Positions 1 through 7,521 are shown, counted from the first letter of the stretch. The stretch: DNA of 18,613 nt from Candidatus Njordarchaeota archaeon (GCA_029855985.1 JAGSHR010000200.1:1-18613), one strand, 5' to 3'. The notes: a model not told the origin generated them from the sequence alone. Numbers and translations are program-made.

Positions 1-353
1 ATTATATCCTTCAGGGATTCTGGGTTGTTTAAATCAAAAACGAGTCCTATTGCCATTGCGCCCGCATAATACAAGTCTCGGAATTTCTCGAATCTCTTAT
101 GTCCCCCTAGATCAAAGATTGAAATGTAAATCGTTGTATTTTCTAATCTTTTGACCACGAAATCTACGCCAAGTGTCATCTCTGGATCGCGCACTCTCTT
201 ACCAATCATAGCTTGCGCTAACGTTGTTTTTCCTACCTTAGAGTCACCTGCTAGCACTATCTTGACCCAAATCTTGTTTTCCTCTTTCTCTTTTTTCTCT
301 AGTTCCTCTGTTTCCCTAGGTTTCTCAATTTCCTCCACGTATATTTTAACCAC
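1..353 (-). CDS. Ras/Rab-like small GTPase, 3' end cut by the window edge
   Basis: Reverse-strand translation gives about 117 residues of a small GTP-binding protein; the rest lies outside the window. From the GTG at 353, an E/K-rich tail (about residues 7-27) precedes strand 1 and the P-loop GDSKVGKT (36-43, G1). A Thr in TLGVDF (about 60) fits switch I (G2). DLGGHKRF (81-88) is the G3/switch II motif, and the last visible part (GLVFDLNNPES) matches strand 4 of Rab/Ras proteins. G4 (NKxD) and G5 are not covered. The usual catalytic Gln after the G3 glycine is His (H85). The family switches between GTP and GDP states and signals to partner proteins; the partner here is unknown. Start uncertain: in-frame ATGs lie at 383 and 368, and a TATA-like stretch near 388-395 would place transcription initiation near 365. 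The gene is downstream of, and on the same strand as, the glycosyltransferase. Confidence 0.88.
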   Translation of the reverse strand, partial: MVKIYVEEIEKPRETEELEKKEKEENKIWVKIVLAGDSKVGKTTLAQAMIGKRVRDPEMTLGVDFVVKRLENTTIYISIFDLGGHKRFEKFRDLYYAGAMAIGLVFDLNNPESLKDI

Positions 354-444
354 ACTCCAACAAATCATCTGGGAAATAATCATTTCAATAATATTTTTCA
401 AGAATACTAATAGATTAAAGGCAATAAATAGATTTCCATGGAAC

Positions 445-1488
445 CTAATTGTTCAAGTGATCAATAATCAATCTAACCGCTTCATCCACCCTGTTCTCAA
501 CGGGTTCCGGTTTTTTCTCGGATAATTTCACAGTAATTAATTCACCTAACTTGAAGAGGTCCTCATACCTGTAACCAAGTCTCATAGCATTTCTCTCTTG
601 CTCATAGTGATTCTTAATTGGGATGGCGATGCATCTGATACCATAAACTCTGCACTCATCAATTGTCGATTTACCTGCCGTGGTAATCACGAGTTCACTG
701 TTAGCCACCAAATCCTGCATGTCACGATAAACCTCATAGGTGATAACACCATACTTTTTAAACTCAGTAGCGCCCTTTCCAACGAATATTAACTCAAAAT
801 CGCTTTCTTTTAACTCGCCTTTTGTAAAGACTTTGAGAACTTCCCTGAAAAGAAATGGTCCTAGAGGGCTGCCACCTGTTGAGACAAGTATGTATGGGCT
901 ATTAATCCCTAGTTCACTAAGTAACTCCTCTCTGGACTTTTCTAGGTCCCTAACGATTGGTCCTACGTATTTCATGTTTCCAATTATGGGTCCCTCATCT
1001 TCTGGTACTATTGTGAGTGGACATCGCTCATAGAATTGCTTGAACCAAGCGTTCGTCCTATTTTCAATTTTTCTAGCAATCCAATTTTTTGCAAAATTTG
1101 TTTGAATGAGATCTGTCACGAATGCTAGTTTTATCCCCATTTCTATTGCGTATACTCCAAATGCAAAATCTTCATCGGAGATGATGGCATCAAAGTTTTC
1201 TTTTGGTAGCCTTGAGAATACTTTCTTTTTGGTCCTCTTATAAAAACGTACATAATTAATCATCCATCTCGTGATGCCATGGAATTCCCCTTTATCATTA
1301 ACTTTAAACAATGGAACTTTTTCATGGAATGCCTCAACCTCAAAGCCATACGATTTTAAGAAGCCTACTGCACTTTCACCGGTAAAAAATTTGATGTCCA
1401 CACCCATTTTGGATAGTCTTGAAGCTATAGCAACGCTCCTAGAAGCATGACCTAAACCAATAGGACTAACAGCATATATTATTTTCAA
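445..1488 (-). CDS. GT28/MurG-like glycosyltransferase (MJ1255 family)
   Basis: A 347-residue protein with the two-domain GT-B layout. The N-terminal domain opens with a Rossmann strand and the glycine-rich GLGHASRS loop (residues 11-18), as in UDP-sugar transferases of the MurG/MGDG-synthase group. The C-terminal domain has an ILVSTGGSPLGP strand-loop and the nucleotide-sugar site TTAGKSTIDE, then a proline-rich strand and NHYEQERNA, which matches the EQxxNA ending of the group. It probably moves a sugar from a nucleotide donor to a lipid or cell-surface acceptor; the substrate cannot be read. The TTG start at 1488 is chosen because GAGGTG (1500-1495) sits 6 nt upstream and the Rossmann strand begins at once. 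The frame stays open much further upstream, to about 1968, but only antisense to sir2. It diverges from sir2 across 136 bp. Confidence 0.87.
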   Translation of the reverse strand: MKIIYAVSPIGLGHASRSVAIASRLSKMGVDIKFFTGESAVGFLKSYGFEVEAFHEKVPLFKVNDKGEFHGITRWMINYVRFYKRTKKKVFSRLPKENFDAIISDEDFAFGVYAIEMGIKLAFVTDLIQTNFAKNWIARKIENRTNAWFKQFYERCPLTIVPEDEGPIIGNMKYVGPIVRDLEKSREELLSELGINSPYILVSTGGSPLGPFLFREVLKVFTKGELKESDFELIFVGKGATEFKKYGVITYEVYRDMQDLVANSELVITTAGKSTIDECRVYGIRCIAIPIKNHYEQERNAMRLGYRYEDLFKLGELITVKLSEKKPEPVENRVDEAVRLIIDHLNN

Positions 1489-1572
1489 GAATAACACCTC
1501 AAATAGGATTAAAGTGAATAATACTGTGTCACCCTCTATCTTTTTTCGGACAATTTGTATTAGTGTTAAAAA

Positions 1573-1579
1573 TTTATTA
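1573..1579 (+). promoter_or_regulatory. Candidate TATA box for the Sir2 gene
   Basis: An A/T-only stretch ending in TTTATTA lies about 50 nt before the sir2 ATG. A usual archaeal spacing of about 26 nt puts transcription start near 1602, leaving a leader of about 23 nt that includes the GGTGG ribosome-binding sequence. This is judged from position and composition only, in an AT-rich background. Confidence 0.3.
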
Positions 1580-1624
1580 CTTTTAGTTCTGTTAATACCT
1601 TGATTATAAGGTTCATGGTGGTTC

Positions 1625-2362
1625 ATGTTGGATCTAGAAAAAGCTGCAAAATACATAGCTAATGCAGAATACGCAATAGCATTCACTGGCGCGGGAATAT
1701 CCGCTGAAAGCGGGATCCCCACATTTAGGGGGAAGGGGGGACTGTGGGAAAAATACGATCCAAATGAATATGCGACAGTGAAAGCACTGGAGAAACACCC
1801 CGAGAAAGTTTGGCAACTATACGTGGAAATCTTCAATCTTATAAAAAGGTCCCAACCAAATCCCGCACACATTGCACTGAGGCAACTTGAGAACTTAGGT
1901 CTACTCAAGTCAATTATAACACAGAATATTGATGATCTACATGAGAGAGCAGGTTCAAAGAGGGTCATAAAGATTCATGGAAATTACGATGTAATGAGGT
2001 GCGACAACTGCGGTTACAAGGAAAAGATAGAATCAATCTCAACGGATTTCTTCCCTAAATGTCCAAGATGCGGGGAATACATGCGACCTGATATTGTCCT
2101 GTTCGGCGAAAAACTTCCCGAACATGAGTTAGCTCTTGCATTTGACGAAGCTTCTAAAGCGGATCTGGTATTAGTTGTGGGCACTTCTGGGGTTGTTATG
2201 CCCGCTGCCATAATTCCCTATATTGTCAGGGATAATGGGGGAATAATAATTGAAGTTAACTACGAACCATCCGCGGTTACCAATATTGCCAATGTTTCCC
2301 TGATAGGCAAAGCCGGTGAAATACTACCTAAGTTAGTTGAAATCGTTAAAGAGCTTATCTAG
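1625..2362 (+). CDS. cobB: NAD-dependent protein deacylase, Sir2/CobB family
   Basis: A complete 245-residue sirtuin. NAD-binding GAGISAESGIPTFRG spans residues 22-36. TQNIDDLHERAG (99-110) carries the invariant Asn and Asp. The catalytic base is H118 in IHGN. A structural zinc is held by C126/C129 and C146/C149. GTSGVV near residue 187 and a late Rossmann strand complete the fold. Sirtuins remove acyl groups from lysines using NAD; in other archaea the chromatin protein Alba is a known target. Y66 sits where class III desuccinylases have the Tyr of their Tyr-x-x-Arg pair, but the Arg place is I69, so plain deacetylation is more likely. The ATG at 1625 is preceded by GGTGG (1617-1621). An 8-bp direct repeat GGTTCATG (1610-1617, 1620-1627) creates a second, out-of-frame ATG at 1615. 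The stop codon lies in a strong hairpin, and the ABC ATPase follows on the same strand. Confidence 0.95.
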   Translation: MLDLEKAAKYIANAEYAIAFTGAGISAESGIPTFRGKGGLWEKYDPNEYATVKALEKHPEKVWQLYVEIFNLIKRSQPNPAHIALRQLENLGLLKSIITQNIDDLHERAGSKRVIKIHGNYDVMRCDNCGYKEKIESISTDFFPKCPRCGEYMRPDIVLFGEKLPEHELALAFDEASKADLVLVVGTSGVVMPAAIIPYIVRDNGGIIIEVNYEPSAVTNIANVSLIGKAGEILPKLVEIVKELI

Positions 2363-2370
2363 CTCTTTAA
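2346..2370 (+). repeat. Perfect 10-bp inverted repeat (hairpin) over the Sir2 stop codon
   Basis: TTAAAGAGCT (2346-2355) and AGCTCTTTAA (2361-2370) are exact reverse complements around the loop TATCT. The last codons and the TAG stop of sir2 lie inside the structure. No T-run follows, so this is not a standard intrinsic terminator. It could slow or end transcription before the ABC gene, protect the sir2 mRNA 3' end, or be a protein-binding dyad. The symmetry is seen directly; the role is inferred. Confidence 0.75.
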
Positions 2371-2386
2371 TGATGAGGTGTGTTTA

Positions 2387-2401
2387 ATGAAGGGGTTGTG
2401 A
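2387..2401 (+). other. Four-codon ORF (MKGL-stop) abutting the ABC ATPase start
   Basis: ATG AAG GGG TTG TGA occupies 2387-2401 in the same frame as the ABC gene, and its TGA directly precedes the ABC ATG at 2402. The best Shine-Dalgarno sequence of the region, GAGGTG (2375-2380), stands 6 nt before this small ORF rather than at a good distance from 2402. It may be a translated leader that couples initiation at 2402, or mere chance, since GGGGTTGTGA could itself serve ATG 2402. Confidence 0.35.
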
Positions 2402-3298
2402 ATGGCCACAGTTATGGTTGATAGAGTCGTTAAAATATACAAATCTGGAAGTTTTAGAGTCACTGCTCTCAGCGATTTATCACTAACCATAAGGAGCGGT
2501 GAATTCAGAATAATCGCTGGTCCATCAGGTAGTGGGAAAACAACTTTACTCAACATAATTGGGGGTCTTGATAAGCCTGACGCCGGCAAGGTTCTTGTAA
2601 ACAACGTTGACATCACATTATTTGACGAGAAAATGCTCTTAGAGTATCGATCAAAAAGCGTTGGTTTCGTCTTCCAGTTTTTCAATTTAATTCCCTACTT
2701 AACAGCACTGGAAAACGTTATGGTCCCCATGCACCTAACCAATATGTCACGTGAAGAGAAGAAAAGGCGAGCCAAATATCTCTTGGAACTCGTGGGTTTA
2801 AAAGGAAAAGAGGAAGCTCTACCCCACCATTTATCTGGAGGCGAGCAGCAGAGAGTGGCTATTGCGACAGCATTGGCAAATGACCCCCCTCTAATTTTAG
2901 CTGATGAGCCTACAGGGGAACTTGACCTGTCCACTAGCAAGAGGATTGTGGAACTATTTAAGAAATTGAACAGGGAGCTAGGGAAAACAATAGTTATAGT
3001 TACCCATGATGTTGCCATCGCACCGTATGCGGATAGGATAAGTATTATGCGTGATGGCAGGATTATAGATACTGTTACTCCAGCTGAGAAAAGACTCGTA
3101 GAGTTGATGAATCTGAATTCCCACAGAAGAATTGACACCCTCATTGATAAAAGAAACAAGATTCTGAATGAAATTGAAAAATTAGAATCGGATTTTAAAA
3201 CAGGTCTCATAACTTTGGATGAGTTAGTTTCACGGTATCAAAGACTTAAAAGCGAACTAGATAAAATAGAGGAAGAAATTGGAAAATTTTCGTATTGA
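2402..3298 (+). CDS. ABC transporter ATP-binding protein, MacB/LolD type, with coiled-coil tail
   Basis: A 298-residue nucleotide-binding subunit. Walker A is GPSGSGKT (40-47), the Q-loop Gln is Q92, the signature is LSGGEQQR (144-151), Walker B is LILADEP (164-170) with catalytic E169, the D-loop follows at GELD, and the H-loop His is H202. The Q-loop and signature sequences match the MacB/LolD/FtsE branch, which drives FtsX-type permeases in lipoprotein, peptide or lipid export and remodelling. Residues about 241-295, beyond the normal end of the domain, form two charged helices around a GLIT turn (268-271); this looks like a coiled coil with a SHOCT-like hairpin. The ATG at 2402 directly follows an in-frame TGA, so no longer N-terminus is possible. 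The likely permease partner is the convergent gene ending 5 bp away. Confidence 0.93.
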   Translation: MATVMVDRVVKIYKSGSFRVTALSDLSLTIRSGEFRIIAGPSGSGKTTLLNIIGGLDKPDAGKVLVNNVDITLFDEKMLLEYRSKSVGFVFQFFNLIPYLTALENVMVPMHLTNMSREEKKRRAKYLLELVGLKGKEEALPHHLSGGEQQRVAIATALANDPPLILADEPTGELDLSTSKRIVELFKKLNRELGKTIVIVTHDVAIAPYADRISIMRDGRIIDTVTPAEKRLVELMNLNSHRRIDTLIDKRNKILNEIEKLESDFKTGLITLDELVSRYQRLKSELDKIEEEIGKFSY

Positions 3299-3303
3299 TC
3301 TTT

Positions 3304-6138
3304 CTAAAGCGGTGTCCTTAATTCCTTTGTTATTTTGATTCTTAGTGATTTCCTAACAGTATAAATAGCTATTAGTATGCCTATCGCGAAAAAGAACAGC
3401 GTTATTCCCCAAACATAAAGGTTAAAGTATAATCTTTCCGTAACAACGTAGAGTTGCTGGGTTTCCCCCAAAAACTGGGAATAAGCCACAAGTGATAAAG
3501 TGAAGTTTACTGCCGCGAGCAAACCAAACAAAATCGCTATGAGAATTATGAAAAGAAACTCTGTAGCATACATTCTAATCAATGTTTTCTTATCATAGCC
3601 TCTCGCTATGAGGAAAGCGTATTCTTTTCTTCTCTCATTAGTTTCGATTTCATTGATCATGAATGTTATAAATAGAGCTAATAAGAGGAAAATTAAACTT
3701 TCGGCGTGATACAAGGAGATTATTATCCCAATTAACGATCTCTCTTTTAACTGCTGGTAAACATTGGAGTAAATATAGACATCAGCGTATAACCCCGCGT
3801 TAGCAATTATTTTTGAGAGTCTTTCGAGAACAAGGTCTTGATCGGTGGTTTTAGCATTTATTAATATCACGGATGGAATCTTGAGTAACTCCCAGAACTT
3901 TGCTTTATTAACTAGTAAATAGAGATAATCCCCTTGGTATAGCGCGTCAACACGGTTAATTAGGCCTGGTAGTGCTTTAATGTACCCGCATATTTTGAAG
4001 TTGAGCTTGGGTGCGGAAAACAATCTCGTGGAACTAAGTGTTATATTATCTCCGATGTTTACCCCATAATCTTTGGCGCTAATGCTAATCAGCCCACCAT
4101 CTCCAATGTCAAATATAAGTGATTTTGCTTTATTTAGCGAAGTGCCTTCTAAATAATCTTCTTTAAAACTTGTGACTTTAAAGTAGTCTTCATCTACCCC
4201 AACAAGCACAATGTAAGGTAGTCTCTTACCTATGCCCAATGTTGGATTTGTCCACTCTATGTAGATTGACGCCACTGTAGAGTTTGGTATAGAACTCTTA
4301 ATTTGTTGAACCATCCCATTTAGCTTATCGACCGTACTTAAAGTTAGAGGCGTCCTCGAAACGAAACCAGTTATTTTTACGTTGTAATCGGCTCCCAGAA
4401 TTAATCTCAGATCAGAGGCCATACTGTGATCTAAGCTTGATGCATTTAATTCTGCTTCCACTATGAAACCCGACAATATCATTAAAATGAAGAGCATTCT
4501 TATAAACCTTGCTGGCTTTGTTCTAAAGTGTGATATTGAAAGATCAACCTTGTCTCCAACAAATATGCCCGCCAACTTCTTGAAAATTACCTCAAATCTC
4601 CTTATGTTTAAACCAATCAATCCTGCTAACCCGTAAACGAAGCTAAAAGGTCCTGCAGTGATTATTATAACATCAAATATAAGAAAAACAATTCCAGTTA
4701 CTTGTATTAGAACAGATTGAGAACTGAGTAGGTTACTATTAATGAATTTGTAGATACTTAAGTTCGATAATATCTCAATCCAAGAAAGAACACCTATCGC
4801 AAAGAAAATATAACTGTTTTGGGATGGCTTCTCCGTTTCGATAACGTGTGAGTGTGGAGAGATCCCCTCCAATATGTTTATTTTCAGCGCTTTAAGGGTT
4901 GGTGGAAAAACTTCTAAGAATGATATAAAGAAAGCTAAAAACAAGTTAGCTAAAACATAGTTTTGCAGTGAATTTACAATTATTGACCATGGATCATATC
5001 GGGAAGAATATTGTGGAAAACCATAGATGGCGACTAAGTAAGCTAATAGAACAGAGGAAACAATACTTATTATTGTAGAAAGAAACGCTACTAACGCGAA
5101 TTCGAATACAGTCAATTTAAGTAGCTTTCCGTTACTATACCCCCTAGCTTTGAGGATAGCTATCTCCTTCTTTCTCTTGTAAATGTATATCCAACCAACA
5201 ACAATGGCGGCTAAGCTACTTGCGAGAAGACCAGGTAGTATCATATATAGCAACTGGTACCTAAAGATTGTTGGCCACCTAGAATAATCATTTATGATCT
5301 CTTCAAGGTAATTCTTGATATACACTTGATTTGTCCCCGATATTTCCTTTGCAATATCAAGAACAATGTTTTCAACGTTTTTTACTCTGCTTAACATTAG
5401 TTTGGTATCCCATGGATTCACGTAATATGATTTTTTGATTTTTATTAAATAGTGAGTTGTCGTCGGCGTTATCACTCCCATGTAATCCCAAGAGATGAGA
5501 CTGCTAATGTTGAAGAGTAGCGCGCCAATAGTCGCATTTTGTATTCTAAATGGAATCGGTGAATCTATCATCGGTTTAGAATATATATAATTCCATAAGG
5601 ACCCTGATGCCTTGAACACACCTACTACTCTAAAAACCTTCGTTAAGCTGGATGATGGATTAGAAATGTTAACGTTCACTCCAACAGATAAATTCAATAT
5701 GTTTTTTAATGAGAGATCAATGGCTACTTCATCTGGGGCCTTAGGAAGGCGACCTTCAATAATTGATATATTCCCAAACCAGACGTGTAATTTATCATAA
5801 CCAAAAACACTAATTTGGCCCGTTGAGTTTTCCGTTGGGTAAAAATAAGTGTCCGGGGTTCTTATGATGATTTCCCTTGTTGATTTGAATTGGATTAATT
5901 GGAGATTACTGAGAAACGTGTTAGATAAGAGGTTCCTAGATAGGTTCTCGTAGCCTAACCAACAGCACTTTTGAACCTCCAAATCCATGTCCACTCTAGC
6001 TCTGTCAATGTTATTGTTTAAAATCGCAGTAGCTAAATACTCACCTTCAAGCAAGAAACTGGTAATCAAAATAACTGATAAGGAGATAACAATGAGTGAG
6101 TGGACTAGAATACCTCTCTTGAACACAATGTTAAACAT
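3304..6138 (-). CDS. ABC transporter permease with two FtsX/MacB modules
   Basis: A 944-residue membrane protein. One membrane helix lies near residues 12-35, followed by a large extracytoplasmic domain with many N-x-S/T sites. A helix bundle spans about 295-420 and includes the cytoplasmic motif ILKARGYSNGKLL (about 331), typical of FtsX domains. Further helices follow at about 443-520. A second module has a helix near 546-565, another extracytoplasmic region, and a C-terminal bundle (about 803-928) with the matching motif FLIARGYDKKTLIRMY. The duplicated design fits MacB/LolCE-like mechanotransmitting permeases; the substrate is unknown. ATG 6138 is preferred: AAAGGT lies 8 nt upstream and a TATA-like box at 6181-6189 fits. 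An in-frame TTG at 6159 would add 7 residues. It converges on the ABC ATPase gene, an unusual arrangement for partners. Confidence 0.9.
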   Translation of the reverse strand: MFNIVFKRGILVHSLIVISLSVILITSFLLEGEYLATAILNNNIDRARVDMDLEVQKCCWLGYENLSRNLLSNTFLSNLQLIQFKSTREIIIRTPDTYFYPTENSTGQISVFGYDKLHVWFGNISIIEGRLPKAPDEVAIDLSLKNILNLSVGVNVNISNPSSSLTKVFRVVGVFKASGSLWNYIYSKPMIDSPIPFRIQNATIGALLFNISSLISWDYMGVITPTTTHYLIKIKKSYYVNPWDTKLMLSRVKNVENIVLDIAKEISGTNQVYIKNYLEEIINDYSRWPTIFRYQLLYMILPGLLASSLAAIVVGWIYIYKRKKEIAILKARGYSNGKLLKLTVFEFALVAFLSTIISIVSSVLLAYLVAIYGFPQYSSRYDPWSIIVNSLQNYVLANLFLAFFISFLEVFPPTLKALKINILEGISPHSHVIETEKPSQNSYIFFAIGVLSWIEILSNLSIYKFINSNLLSSQSVLIQVTGIVFLIFDVIIITAGPFSFVYGLAGLIGLNIRRFEVIFKKLAGIFVGDKVDLSISHFRTKPARFIRMLFILMILSGFIVEAELNASSLDHSMASDLRLILGADYNVKITGFVSRTPLTLSTVDKLNGMVQQIKSSIPNSTVASIYIEWTNPTLGIGKRLPYIVLVGVDEDYFKVTSFKEDYLEGTSLNKAKSLIFDIGDGGLISISAKDYGVNIGDNITLSSTRLFSAPKLNFKICGYIKALPGLINRVDALYQGDYLYLLVNKAKFWELLKIPSVILINAKTTDQDLVLERLSKIIANAGLYADVYIYSNVYQQLKERSLIGIIISLYHAESLIFLLLALFITFMINEIETNERRKEYAFLIARGYDKKTLIRMYATEFLFIILIAILFGLLAAVNFTLSLVAYSQFLGETQQLYVVTERLYFNLYVWGITLFFFAIGILIAIYTVRKSLRIKITKELRTPL

Positions 6139-6180
6139 CCCAAAGACCTTTAGAACCAAAATACAAAACCCGCAGTCTAG

Positions 6181-6189
6181 ATTTAAAAA
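6181..6189 (-). promoter_or_regulatory. Candidate TATA box for the permease gene
   Basis: On the minus strand this reads TTTTTAAAT, inside a repeated GATTTAAA stretch. A 26-nt spacing gives transcription start near 6159 and a leader of about 21 nt that contains AAAGGT before ATG 6138. This is one of the better-placed boxes in the window, but the evidence is positional only. Confidence 0.4.
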
Positions 6190-6284
6190 GATTTAAAGTT
6201 AGGATAAAAAATTTAACAACATACTCTCCGTTGCAACTGTTGATCTCATATAAGCCTAAAGCACTTTGTCTCTAATTCCTAATC

Positions 6285-6300
6285 TTAAAAATGTATATAT
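6285..6300 (+). promoter_or_regulatory. Candidate TATA region for the phosphoesterase gene
   Basis: TTAAAAA (6285-6291) runs into TATATATA (6293-6300). The first box predicts transcription start near 6314 and the second near 6324, so the message would have a very short leader with or without the AGGTGG at 6315-6320. The two options cannot be separated by reading. Confidence 0.35.
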
Positions 6301-6326
6301 ATTTATTTTTTATTAGGTGGTTCCAG

Positions 6327-6992
6327 ATGAAAATCGGCTTTATATCCGATATACACTCAAGGAAACAAACTCTAGAAGCAATTGCGAAAGAACTACTAAA
6401 CCATCAAATAGATCTATTGGTGCTTGGAGGAGACTTAACGGATTTCGGCCCATTAGAAGAATTCCAAGAAATAGCCCAAAGGGCCCACGACTTAATAGGG
6501 GTCTTAGTTTTACTTATACCAGGAAACTGCGATGATCCCAAAGCGCTAGAATGGAATGGCAAAGATGGAATAGTTAACATCCATGAAACAATCTATAAAT
6601 ATGAAAACTATAACTTTTTGGGCTTCGGAGGCTCAAATTTTACACCCTTTGATACTCCAATAGAGTTCGCCGAAGAGGAAATCCACGAAAAACTCAATAG
6701 GTTCAAGGGAACCGATAACTTGATCTTGGTTTCCCATGTTCCACCTTATAGAACAAAATTAGATAGAATATACATTGGTAGGCACGTTGGCAGCAGGGCT
6801 ATAAGAAAATTTATAGAAGAGAACTCACCCATTCTAGTTTTAACAGGGCATATCCATGAGGCAAGTGGAATAGACAAAATCGGTGAAACAGTAATCGCAA
6901 ACCCCGGACCTGCTGAGCGAGGCTATTATTCAATAGTAGAAATCAACAATAGAGAAGTGAATGTAGAGATAAAAAGAGTTAACCACTCATAA
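6327..6992 (+). CDS. Calcineurin-like metallophosphoesterase
   Basis: A 221-residue protein with the full dinuclear-metal phosphoesterase signature in order: D-x-H as D8 and H10, GGDLTD with D36, GNCDD with N67 (Cys replacing the His of the common GNHD, a variant known in small archaeal and bacterial phosphodiesterases), SHVPP in the middle and TGHIH near the C-terminus. The family hydrolyses phosphomono- or diesters; the substrate is not evident. The ATG at 6327 is chosen because AGGTGG (6315-6320) precedes it by 6 nt and the first beta strand begins there; the open frame extends to 6291 without support. It has no signal peptide and is probably cytoplasmic. It diverges from the permease gene, and its stop overlaps the end of the convergent small protein gene. 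Confidence 0.9.
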   Translation: MKIGFISDIHSRKQTLEAIAKELLNHQIDLLVLGGDLTDFGPLEEFQEIAQRAHDLIGVLVLLIPGNCDDPKALEWNGKDGIVNIHETIYKYENYNFLGFGGSNFTPFDTPIEFAEEEIHEKLNRFKGTDNLILVSHVPPYRTKLDRIYIGRHVGSRAIRKFIEENSPILVLTGHIHEASGIDKIGETVIANPGPAERGYYSIVEINNREVNVEIKRVNHS

Positions 6993-7451
6993 AGAACTGA
7001 TCAAGGCTTTTTTCAAAACATTAACATTTTTAATCTTCCCATTAGTTTTCTGAATCACAGTTTCAACAAGTTTTCTCACATGCTTCTTCTTATTTCCTTT
7101 AAGCTCAAGAATTAAGAAGTGGGGATAAACTCGGCCGTCACTCTCCCTCTCACTAATCTTGTATATCATTAACCTTTCGCCATTGTCTGTTACGATTTCT
7201 TTAGCGTACTTTCCAATTATGCTTAACTCAACAGATAAAGCGGGGTTGTTCACCAGTTTAGGTATGAATGAGGCGCGGCCACCATAATAGTAATATTTTA
7301 ACTTTGGGCCTAAAGTTATATCAAATTCTAGGTAGGCAAACCCTTTCACACCGAGTTTTTCTAACTCCTCGGCCATTAGTTTGGGTAAGTTTAAACTTGA
7401 GGGTTCACTTAAAAGAAAATTTGTTGTTAGCATTGGAATGCCATTCTTCAA
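6987..7451 (-). CDS. Small protein with possible longin/roadblock-type domain
   Basis: A 154-residue soluble protein of unknown function. The predicted order is an N-terminal helix (LPKLMAEELEKLG), a beta hairpin (GFAYLEFD, then GPKLKYYYYGG), a helix (FIPKL to IGKYA), strands around ERLMIYKIS and YPHFLILEL, and two C-terminal helices. Hairpin, helix, strands, two helices is the layout of longin domains, and a Phe-Asp then Gly-Pro-Lys then aromatic-strand opening recalls longin-like proteins of Asgard archaea. In eukaryotes such domains regulate small GTPases, and a small GTPase lies at the left edge of this window. This assignment is inference from pattern and predicted structure, not a recognised motif. 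Start: TTG 7451 has AAGGGG 9 nt upstream; ATG 7433 is the alternative. The last 6 bp overlap the phosphoesterase gene. Confidence 0.7.
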   Translation of the reverse strand: MKNGIPMLTTNFLLSEPSSLNLPKLMAEELEKLGVKGFAYLEFDITLGPKLKYYYYGGRASFIPKLVNNPALSVELSIIGKYAKEIVTDNGERLMIYKISERESDGRVYPHFLILELKGNKKKHVRKLVETVIQKTNGKIKNVNVLKKALISSL

Positions 7452-7521
7452 GTTTTAACGCCCCTTAAAAGTGTTTATTCTTTTATTTAACCATTTATTA
7501 TAAAAAGGAACATATTATCTA

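Noticed and set aside
151..525. Plus-strand open frame over the left edge
   Set aside because: It is antisense to the clearly recognisable small GTPase and has a low-complexity Ser/Phe-rich translation.
1489..1968. Long N-terminal extension of the minus-strand glycosyltransferase
   Set aside because: The frame is open but lies antisense to sir2 and has no glycosyltransferase similarity. GAGGTG followed by TTG at 1488 starts the protein exactly at its first Rossmann strand.
2370..2376. ATGATGA resembling a C box after the Sir2 hairpin
   Set aside because: No CTGA D box lies within a plausible distance downstream.
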